Shown here one piece after another: positions 6,907 to 15,153 of a DNA stretch of 15,153 nt; the stretch's first letter is position 1, and each line of letters begins with the position of its first letter. The notes under the pieces are model-generated. The model searched no databases and had not been told where the DNA came from. It saw only the letters and a program-made list of their open reading frames with translations. Both the position numbers and the translations under genes were made by a program. This DNA is from Acidobacteriota bacterium (GTDB taxonomy: Bacteria > Acidobacteriota > Thermoanaerobaculia > Multivoradales > JAHEKO01): the NCBI GenBank assembly GCA_024638355.1, contig JAHEKO010000044.1, positions 1-15,153 on the forward strand, given 5' to 3'.

Positions 6907-7868
6907 CTGTGCAGCGACCGGTAGAGAGACTCCTTCCAGGCGAGCACGTCGATCTGCCAGCACACCTTGACGTTGGCCGGCCGCGCGCGCAGCTCCCCCC
7001 ACACGGCGCGGTTGCGCTCGTCGTGCGTGACGTCGAACCGGTCGACGACGGTCATGCCGCGGGTCAGGTCGCTGCGCGTCTCGACGTCGACGTAGTGGGC
7101 GCTCACCCGGGTCGCGATCTTGGGGTCGAGGGCGATCGACATCGCCACCGGATCGGGCAGGCCGAGACCGGGCTCGCCCGACTGCCGCCGGCAGGCGATG
7201 AGGGCGGTACGGTTGCAGTCCAGGGCGAACTCCGCGAGCTTGGTGCCGAAGCTCCGAACGTAGGTGCGGTTGTCGGCGTCGAGCGTCGCCGCGCCGCGAC
7301 AGAGCTCCCAGCCGACCATCTCGATCGGCAGACCCGAGTGCAGGACCTGGCGCGCCGCGTCGGGATCCGCCCAGACGTTGAACTCGGCGGCCGGCGTCAC
7401 GTTGCCGGCCGTGCAGGCGGCGCCGCCCATCACCACGCAGCGCTCGACGCTCGACACGATCTCGGGGGCGCTGGCGATGGCCAGGGCGATGTTGGTGAGC
7501 GGGCCGAGAGTGACCAGCGTGACCCCGGTGGCGGAGCGCAGGGTGTCGACCAGAAAGTCGACGGCATAGCCGTCGGCCGGGCGGCCCTGCGGTCGGTAGC
7601 CGACATCGCCCAGGCCGTCCTCGCCGTGAAACCAGAAGGCGTGCTGCGGCTCGCGCAGGAGGGGGCGGTCGGCGCCGAGGTAGACGGGCACTCGCGCGTC
7701 GCACAGCTCGACCGTAAAGAGGGCGTTGCTCGCGCCCTGCTCCACAGGCACGTTGCCGGCGACGACCGTGACGCCCAGCACGTCGGCATCGGGATGGCGG
7801 AGAGCCATGATCAGCGCCACGGCGTCGTCGGACGCCGTGTCGGTGTCGATCAGGAACTTGCGCGGCAT
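6903..7868 (-). CDS. Nucleoside hydrolase (IunH/RihA-C family)
   Basis: Hydrolyses the N-glycosidic bond of ribonucleosides to free base and ribose. The 321 residues match the family length. The N-terminal calcium site reads DTDTASDDA (8-16) where most members have DTDPGxDDA; all aspartates are kept but the Pro-Gly is replaced. AGN (37-39), HGEDGLGD (81-88), LGPLTNIALA (121-130) and AEFNVWADPDAA (161-172) are as expected. The C-terminal metal Asp239 is present, but the preceding residue, His in the well-studied inosine-uridine enzymes, is Pro238. That His helps protonate the leaving base, so base preference or mechanism may differ. It overlaps the ribokinase gene by ATGA, forming a two-gene salvage unit. 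No strong Shine-Dalgarno precedes ATG 7868. A 103-bp gap separates it from the CBS gene. Confidence 0.9.
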   Translation of the reverse strand: MPRKFLIDTDTASDDAVALIMALRHPDADVLGVTVVAGNVPVEQGASNALFTVELCDARVPVYLGADRPLLREPQHAFWFHGEDGLGDVGYRPQGRPADGYAVDFLVDTLRSATGVTLVTLGPLTNIALAIASAPEIVSSVERCVVMGGAACTAGNVTPAAEFNVWADPDAARQVLHSGLPIEMVGWELCRGAATLDADNRTYVRSFGTKLAEFALDCNRTALIACRRQSGEPGLGLPDPVAMSIALDPKIATRVSAHYVDVETRSDLTRGMTVVDRFDVTHDERNRAVWGELRARPANVKVCWQIDVLAWKESLYRSLHR

Positions 7869-7959
7869 CGACGAGCGAGTCTATCGCCGGGCCGCGGGCG
7901 CCGGCCGGAGCCAAGGCCTACGGAGTGCGAGCTCTGGAGGATCGGGTGGCGAGGGGAGA

Positions 7960-7978
7960 GGGATCGCTTCGCTATCCC
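7960..7978 (-). other. Small hairpin at the end of the CBS gene
   Basis: GGGAT and ATCCC pair around AGCGAAGCG and overlap the TAG stop of the CBS gene. No U-tract follows on the minus strand, so it is at best a weak or Rho-assisted terminator or a 3'-end stabiliser. It could be chance. Confidence 0.2.
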
Positions 7979-8430
7979 GGATCGGCGTAGAGGATCTCCA
8001 GAACGTCGCAGCGGCGCGCGACGCCGACCAGTCGATTGTCGCGCACCACCGGCACCATCGACAGGTGGCGCTCGGACATCAGCAGGGCCAGATCCTGGAG
8101 CGGGGTCTCCTCGGTCACGGTAACCGCCGTCGGGTGCATCACCTGGCCGACGGTCATCTTGCGCAGCCCCTCGACCTCGTCGATCTGCTCCTTGTCGAAG
8201 AGCTCGCCGAGCAACGACGGCACCTTCTGGGTGGAGAAGGGCAGCTTGTGCTCCTTGAGGAACAGGTCGGTCTCGCTAATCACGCCCAGCAGCCGGCCGT
8301 CGGCGTCGGCGACCGGCAGGGCGCGGTAGCCGCGCTGGCGCAGGAGCGCCACCAACTCCGTCAGGAGCATCTCCTGGGTAGCCGCCTCCGGGGGCTGCTG
8401 CATGAACTTCTTGACCGGGATTCGCTTCAT
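7972..8430 (-). CDS. Tandem CBS-domain protein
   Basis: A 152-residue soluble protein made of little more than two CBS domains: residues 8-60 (with LPVADADGRLLGVISETDL) and 94-148 (with VPVVRDNRLVGVARRCDVLEIL). They are joined by a roughly 33-residue linker containing KLPFSTQKVPSLLGELFDKE, seen in stand-alone CBS proteins. Paired CBS domains usually bind AMP, ATP or other adenosyl ligands and control a partner. The ATG overlaps the TGA of the upstream acetyltransferase gene as ATGA, but it also has its own Shine-Dalgarno GGAGGA (8438-8443, 7 nt spacing), so it may be made in excess of that protein. The most likely partner is the overlapping acetyltransferase/CNB protein. No catalytic domain is present. 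Confidence 0.88.
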   Translation of the reverse strand: MKRIPVKKFMQQPPEAATQEMLLTELVALLRQRGYRALPVADADGRLLGVISETDLFLKEHKLPFSTQKVPSLLGELFDKEQIDEVEGLRKMTVGQVMHPTAVTVTEETPLQDLALLMSERHLSMVPVVRDNRLVGVARRCDVLEILYADPG

Positions 8431-10064
8431 GGGTCGTTCCTCCGATCTGCTCGCCGGCCGCTCGGGGCCGAGGTGGCGACGGTATCGTCGAGGCGCCGCA
8501 GCTTGCTTCCCAGGCCGCGGGCGAGATTGCGGTAGAGCACGACTCCGATGTCGGGCCGCCGGCGCACCAGCTGCGACAGCGCCTGGCCGGGTAGCACGCC
8601 GGCCATGACCCGCTCGAGCGCTCGGGCGCGGGCCGAGTGGGGCGTGCCGGCCAGCACGGCGATCTCGCCCAGGCCCTCACCCGGGCCGACCGTACCGAGG
8701 GGCTCGCCGCCGCCCGCGCTCTCCACCGCCACCCGTCCCTCGAGCAGGATGTAGAGCTCGTGGCTCGGCCCGTTGGGGCTGAACAGGATTTCGCCGGGCT
8801 CGAAAGTGGTCATTCCGCAGCTGCTCGCCAGCCGGCGGCGCTGCTCGTCGTTGAGCCCTTCGAGCAGCGCGAGCTGGCCGAAGGTCTCCTGCAGCCGGGG
8901 CAGAACCTCGCCCTGCTCGAAGGCTCTCAGCACCAGGTCGGCGATGCGCTGGGTGGCCGGAGCGAGCTCGACGCCGTCGCGCTCGAACGGCACCAGGAGC
9001 TTCAGCATTCTGAGGATGTCGCGCCGCTCGACACGGTGGAAGGCGAGTGCCGGCAGGTAGGCCACGGGCAGGAAGCCGAGCTCGTACAGCGTGCGCTGCA
9101 TGCGCGGCGCATGAGCGCTGACGTCGATCTCGATCAGCGCGACGAGGCCGGCCTCGCGGCAGCGCTCGACGAGCGCTTCGAGCAGGAACCGGATCGCCAT
9201 GTCGTCGAGGGCGATCAGCTCGAAGACGCGAACGCCGCAGGTGAACTGGTCGTGCATGTAGCCGACGGCTCCCGCGATGTGCCCCTTGCGCCGCGCGATC
9301 AGGTAGCGGGAGGCCGCAGTGCGCAGCTTGAAGAAGCCGTAGTGCAGCCGCATCGGGCCGAAGATCTCGCGGCGCCGGAGGCGGCCACGCTCGATGCGCA
9401 GCAGCGACGAGTAGCCGGCCGAGTTCAGCCGCTGGACCTCGTACTCCTCTTCGCTGGTGTAGGGCGCTGACGACTCGTCGACCACCACGTCGTTGTCGAG
9501 GCCGACCGAGTCCATGGCCGCGCTCGCCAGCGGATAGCCCTCCGGAATCAGATGGGGATGATTGCGCCGCAGTTCGAGCGAGCCGCCGAAGTAGCGCACC
9601 ATGAGGGCGATGCTCTCGCGCCGCTTACCGAAGAGGTCCTTCAACGGAATGTGGCCCACCGGCTTGAAGCCGTGGCTCAAGGCGTTGTCGACCGAGAAGC
9701 GGTGGGCGACGCGCGCCTCCATGTAGCCGACGTGCAGCTGCTCGCGGACGCGCTCGATGCGCGCCTCGAGCAGTCGCCCGGCGATGCCGCGGCGCTGCCC
9801 GTCGGGATGCACGGCCAGGCGCCCGAACTCGCCGACGAGGTCGGTGAAGGCGCCCTGCTCGAGCACCACCGAGCCGGTGCCGAGCACCCGGCCGGTCTCC
9901 GTGTCCTCGGCGACCAGAATCAGGGTGTCGTCGCCGTAGATGAGCTTCTTGAGCCCCAGCTCGTCGTAGACGACGCGGTGGAGGTAGTCCTGCGCGTAGC
10001 AGGCGAGGAAGATCTCCCGGATGGCGCCGGTGTCGCGGTCGGTCGCCTCTCGGATCTCGATCAT
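8427..10064 (-). CDS. GNAT-family acetyltransferase-like protein fused to a cyclic-nucleotide-binding domain
   Basis: A 545-residue three-part protein. Residues 2-145 form a GNAT acyl-CoA-dependent acetyltransferase domain with the acetyl-CoA loop QRRGIAG (90-96) after EFGRLAVHPD. Residues about 246-345 resemble a second GNAT fold without a clear acetyl-CoA loop. Residues about 395-520 form a CRP/PKA-type cyclic-nucleotide-binding (CNB) domain with FEPGEILF (421-428), HELYILLEGRVAV (435-447) and the phosphate-binding cassette GLGEIAVLAGTPHSARA (464-480). The cassette Glu467 is present, but the position that is usually Arg is His476. By analogy with mycobacterial cAMP-gated lysine acetyltransferase, where the CNB domain is N-terminal, it may acylate a protein under nucleotide control; the domain order here is reversed. 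Small-molecule substrates are also possible. It overlaps the CBS gene by ATGA. No clear Shine-Dalgarno precedes ATG 10064. Confidence 0.85.
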   Translation of the reverse strand: MIEIREATDRDTGAIREIFLACYAQDYLHRVVYDELGLKKLIYGDDTLILVAEDTETGRVLGTGSVVLEQGAFTDLVGEFGRLAVHPDGQRRGIAGRLLEARIERVREQLHVGYMEARVAHRFSVDNALSHGFKPVGHIPLKDLFGKRRESIALMVRYFGGSLELRRNHPHLIPEGYPLASAAMDSVGLDNDVVVDESSAPYTSEEEYEVQRLNSAGYSSLLRIERGRLRRREIFGPMRLHYGFFKLRTAASRYLIARRKGHIAGAVGYMHDQFTCGVRVFELIALDDMAIRFLLEALVERCREAGLVALIEIDVSAHAPRMQRTLYELGFLPVAYLPALAFHRVERRDILRMLKLLVPFERDGVELAPATQRIADLVLRAFEQGEVLPRLQETFGQLALLEGLNDEQRRRLASSCGMTTFEPGEILFSPNGPSHELYILLEGRVAVESAGGGEPLGTVGPGEGLGEIAVLAGTPHSARARALERVMAGVLPGQALSQLVRRRPDIGVVLYRNLARGLGSKLRRLDDTVATSAPSGRRADRRNDP

Positions 10065-10228
10065 GGTGGTGGCGCCCCGGCGCCCGGGTGGGCTGATGGC
10101 GTCTCCTGCCGCCGCCCGCGCGCATTCGACAACCCACCCGAAGGTACCGTTCGCGGCCCCGCACGGCCAATACTCCGCGAGGTGGGCGGGGGCACTACTT
10201 TCGGGCAGGGCCCGCCGCCGCTAGAGGG
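10065..10228. other. 164-bp gap between TonB receptor and GNAT-CNB genes
   Basis: I see no gene or convincing terminator here. On the minus strand TTGGCC, 18 bp, then TACCTT is a very weak promoter candidate for the GNAT-CNB gene. The rest is GC-rich without a clear hairpin ending in U residues. Confidence 0.3.
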
Positions 10229-12937
<2,709 letters not shown>

Positions 12938-12942
12938 CTTGG

Positions 12943-12948
12943 CCTCCC
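12943..12948 (-). promoter_or_regulatory. Strong Shine-Dalgarno of the TonB receptor gene
   Basis: GGGAGG on the minus strand with a 5-nt spacer to ATG 12937 fixes the start of the receptor. It is among the best ribosome-binding sites in the window and suits a highly made membrane protein. Confidence 0.75.
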
Positions 12949-12978
12949 TTCGCAGCCTCGCGAGGCCGGCCGTGCGGT

Positions 12979-12991
12979 GGCCGAAGCGGCC
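12979..12991 (-). other. GC hairpin in the leader of the TonB receptor gene
   Basis: GGCCG and CGGCC pair around a 3-nt CTT loop, about 40 bp upstream of the receptor start. A wider pair of arms, CCGGCC and GGCCGG, flanks it. It may be an mRNA leader structure, but GC-rich sequence makes such pairings common. Confidence 0.25.
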
Positions 12992-13058
12992 GGGTCGCTG
13001 CTGACGACTAGGTCGTGTTCGAGTTGACTCGTAAGACTATCACGAGCGCTCTTGCACT

Positions 13059-13415
13059 CTACCCGTGGTCGACCTTGATGCGCACCAGGGGCTCGGCGTC
13101 GGGGTCGCGGGAGGCCGCCTCGAGCTCGGCTTCGAGCCGGTGGATGCGCGCGTCGAGACGCTCGAGCTCGGCGAGCAGCATGGAGGTCAGCCTACGGTAG
13201 CGGACCGACTGTGGCCGCCCCTGGTCGTCGTAGCGAACCACCGCCGGCAGAACCTCGGCGACCCGTGCCGGATCGAGACCTCCGTGGTGCGGCTCCGGAG
13301 CCTTCATCGCGGCCAGACGCAGAAGCGCCCCGGTGGGCGCGCCGGCGCTCGGCTGCGGTGGCCCGAGGCCCGTCATCGCGAGGGCGAGGCAACAGAGGGA
13401 GATTCTCTTGACCAC
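13059..13415 (-). CDS. Small exported protein with S74/intramolecular-chaperone-like C-terminus and coiled coil
   Basis: A 118-residue protein, probably secreted or periplasmic. From GTG 13415 it has a signal peptide (VKR, then ISLCCLALAMTGLG, possible cleavage after PSAGA near residue 26). Residues about 48-100 read DPARVAEVLPAVVRYDDQG, then VRYRRLTSMLLAELERL and a coiled coil. This resembles the end of peptidase-S74/intramolecular chaperone domains of phage-tail-like proteins (pattern: AQEVEAVLPE, V, D-D-G, xVxYxxLTxLLIEAxKE). The start of that domain, with the self-cleaving Ser, is absent. AAAGGGG (13422-13428) lies 6 nt before GTG 13415 and decides the start; the frame is open to 13514 but would overlap the DUF885 stop and bury the signal peptide. 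It lies 62 bp downstream of the DUF885 gene. The function is unknown, and the S74 likeness is from memory of the pattern. Confidence 0.65.
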   Translation of the reverse strand: MVKRISLCCLALAMTGLGPPQPSAGAPTGALLRLAAMKAPEPHHGGLDPARVAEVLPAVVRYDDQGRPQSVRYRRLTSMLLAELERLDARIHRLEAELEAASRDPDAEPLVRIKVDHG

Positions 13416-13421
13416 GCAGGA

Positions 13422-13428
13422 CCCCTTT
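13422..13428 (-). promoter_or_regulatory. Shine-Dalgarno that sets the GTG start of the small exported protein
   Basis: AAAGGGG on the minus strand is 6 nt from GTG 13415. It supports the GTG over upstream codons of the same frame, which would put 33 extra residues before the signal peptide. Confidence 0.6.
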
Positions 13429-13477
13429 CGCCCGCCGGTCGGCGGTCTGGTGAAGAAGCCCGACGAGTCTAGCCTGA

Positions 13478-15153
13478 CTAGCGTGCCGTGGCGGTTCGCT
13501 GCTCCTCGAGCCACTCGCCCATCTTGATCTTCAGGACGTCGAGCGGCAGCGCCCCGTCGATCAGCACCGCACGATGGAAGGCCTTGATGTCGAACGCGTC
13601 ACCCAGCTCACGTTCGGCGTCGGCGCGGAGCTCCGAGATCACCCGCTGCCCGACCTTGTAGGCGAGGGCCTGGCCGGCAAAGGCGATGTAGCGCTCGACC
13701 TCGGCGACGACGTCCGATTCGGCCATCGAGGAGTTGGAGGTCATGTACTCGATCGCCCGCTCGCGGCTCCAGCCCTTGTGGTGCATGCCGGTGTCGACCA
13801 CCAGGCGCATCGCGCGCAACAGCTCGTCGCTCAGGCGGCCGTAGTAGTCGTAGGGGTCGTCGAACAGGCCGAGAGCCTTGCCCAGCGACTCGGCGTACAG
13901 CGCCCAACCCTCGAAATAGGCGCTGCCGCCGCCGAACCGCCGGAACCTCGGCAGCTCTTCGACCTCCTGGCCAATCGAAATCTGGAAGTGGTGGCCGGGG
14001 GCCGCCTCGTGGATCGACAGCGTGCGCATGCCGAACCTGGGTTGGGCGCGCAGGTTGTAGGTGTTGACGAAGAAGACGCCCGGTCGGCTGCCGTCGGGGG
14101 TGCCGGGCTGGTAGAAGGCGCCGGCGGACGACTCCGCCATGTACTCCGGCACCTCCTTCACTTCGTAGTCGGCCTTCGGAAAGACGTCGAACATGGCCGG
14201 CAGGGCGGCGTTGATCTCGTCGCGCAGGTCGGTGTAGGCCTGGATCAGCTCGGCCTTGTCGGTGAAGTAGAAGCGGTCTTCTTCCGCGAGGTAGGCAAAG
14301 AACTCCTGTAGATCGCCCTCGAATCCGACCTCGGCCATCACCTTCAGCATCTCGCCGTGAATCCGCGCCACTTCGTCGAGGCCGAACTGGTGGATCTCGT
14401 CCGGGGTCAGGTCGGTAGTGGTCATCGTCTTGACGCGGTAGGCGTACCAGGCCTCGCCGTCGGGGAGATCGGAGAGCGCGATCGTCTCGCGGGTGTTGGG
14501 TAGATACTCGTCGCGGATGAAGGCGTGCATGCGCCGGTAGGCGGGCACGAGGGTGCTCTCGATCGCCGCGGCATAGGCGGCGGTCAGCTCCTCGCGCGCC
14601 TCGCCCGCGATCTCCTCGGGCATGTTGGCGATCGGCCGGTAGAAGACGCTCTGGGTGACGTCGTCGATGACGTGGGCCTCGAGCTGCGGGAGCACCTTCT
14701 CCATCAGCGGGCGAGGCTGAACGACGCCGCGCTCGATACCGTCGCGCATGTTGGCGATCGCCTGGTCCATGACGACGGCGAAGCCGGCGATCCGCTCGAG
14801 GAAGTCGCGGTAGTCCCGCTCGGTCTTGAAGGGTTGGATGCTGCCGCCCGAGCCGAGCTGCGCGAAGAAGCTGTGGAGCCCGAACATCTGGTTGATCGGG
14901 ATCAGATAGTTCGGGAAGCGACTGCCCTCGAGCGAGATCTCGCGGTCGTAGACGAAGATGTCGTAGCTCAACCGATCCTGGCCGGAGAGGAGGCTCCGGT
15001 CGATCTTGCCGATCTGGGCAAGCCAGCGCTCTTCGAAGCGGTCGGCCTCCGCGCGAGCTTCCGCACTCAAGAAGTTCGGCAACAGACCGTTGTAGCGCGG
15101 ATCGCCAATCGAGGTCGCGAGGATCGGGCTGAGCTCGAGGTTCTCCTCGAAGA
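13478..15153 (-). CDS. DUF885-family zinc metallopeptidase-like protein, N-terminus cut off by window edge
   Basis: Member of the DUF885 family of gluzincin-like proteins, seen as about 558 residues open to the right edge. The visible start FEENLELSPILATSIGDPRYN is the usual beginning of the mature domain, so only some tens of residues, probably including a signal peptide, are missing. The active site is plain: IHEAAPGHHFQ (13976-14011), an HExxxGHH zinc motif, and about 32 residues later FEGWALYAESLG, whose Glu is the likely third ligand. The C-terminus DGALPLDVLKIKMGEWLEEQ is also characteristic. Members are thought to be exported peptidases, but substrates are poorly known. A TTG at 15080-15082 is in frame but internal to the domain, so it is not the true start. 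The small exported protein follows 62 bp downstream and may be in the same transcript. Confidence 0.9.
   Translation of the reverse strand, partial: FEENLELSPILATSIGDPRYNGLLPNFLSAEARAEADRFEERWLAQIGKIDRSLLSGQDRLSYDIFVYDREISLEGSRFPNYLIPINQMFGLHSFFAQLGSGGSIQPFKTERDYRDFLERIAGFAVVMDQAIANMRDGIERGVVQPRPLMEKVLPQLEAHVIDDVTQSVFYRPIANMPEEIAGEAREELTAAYAAAIESTLVPAYRRMHAFIRDEYLPNTRETIALSDLPDGEAWYAYRVKTMTTTDLTPDEIHQFGLDEVARIHGEMLKVMAEVGFEGDLQEFFAYLAEEDRFYFTDKAELIQAYTDLRDEINAALPAMFDVFPKADYEVKEVPEYMAESSAGAFYQPGTPDGSRPGVFFVNTYNLRAQPRFGMRTLSIHEAAPGHHFQISIGQEVEELPRFRRFGGGSAYFEGWALYAESLGKALGLFDDPYDYYGRLSDELLRAMRLVVDTGMHHKGWSRERAIEYMTSNSSMAESDVVAEVERYIAFAGQALAYKVGQRVISELRADAERELGDAFDIKAFHRAVLIDGALPLDVLKIKMGEWLEEQRTATAR

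Noticed and set aside
6909..8123. 404-codon plus-strand frame over the nucleoside hydrolase
   Set aside because: Antisense shadow crossing two real genes and their gap, with no motif.
13020..13058. Short inverted repeats (CTCGT/ACGAG and CGAGT/ACTCG) after the small exported gene as terminator or operator
   Set aside because: Five-bp stems without a U-run and without a clear promoter; too weak to call.
13432..13445. CCGCCG/CGGCGG inverted repeat between the DUF885 and small-protein genes as a terminator
   Set aside because: The loop is only 2-4 nt and no U-tract follows; such GC pairings are common in this DNA.
13416..13514. Upstream start for the small exported protein
   Set aside because: It would overlap the DUF885 coding end and put 33 residues before a signal peptide; GTG 13415 has its own Shine-Dalgarno.

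Overview
The window is high-GC bacterial DNA with dense, short-gapped genes. It probably comes from a Gram-negative, because it encodes an outer-membrane TonB-dependent receptor. The mix of a carboxypeptidase-regulatory-like/TonB receptor, a DUF885 metallopeptidase and a bacterial topoisomerase VI B subunit would fit Acidobacteriota or a neighbouring phylum. That placement is an inference from gene content; no rRNA or tRNA is present to confirm it.

Layout from left to right. (1) Minus strand, 1-3231: an MFS transporter, then a full-length DNA topoisomerase VI subunit B (Top6B), then the start of a PilZ (c-di-GMP receptor) gene cut by the window edge. (2) Plus strand, 3328-5989: a small unrecognised protein with a winged-helix look, divergent from the MFS gene across a 96-bp gap holding an AT-rich inverted repeat, then a PAS-PAS-GGDEF-EAL c-di-GMP enzyme. 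(3) Minus strand, 5986-7868: a nucleoside hydrolase and a ribokinase overlapping by ATGA. The ribokinase stop shares a CTAG with the stop of the convergent GGDEF-EAL gene. (4) Minus strand, 7972-10064: an acetyltransferase-like protein carrying a cyclic-nucleotide-binding domain, overlapping by ATGA with a two-CBS-domain protein. (5) Minus strand, 10229-12937: a TonB-dependent receptor. (6) Minus strand, 13059-15153: a small exported protein whose C-terminus resembles the tail of an S74-type intramolecular chaperone domain, preceded by a DUF885 metallopeptidase that runs off the right edge.

How the parts may work together. The hydrolase and kinase make a simple salvage route: nucleoside to base plus ribose, then ribose to ribose 5-phosphate. 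The GNAT-CNB/CBS pair looks like a nucleotide-sensing acylation module. The PilZ and GGDEF-EAL genes are both c-di-GMP components, but they are about 3.4 kb apart on opposite strands, so a direct link is only a guess. The most notable points are the bacterial Top6B without a visible Top6A, the GNAT-CNB fusion with an altered phosphate-binding cassette, a hairpin placed between a good Shine-Dalgarno and the GTG of the PilZ gene, and the S74-like mini-protein. I saw no mobile element, CRISPR array or RNA gene.
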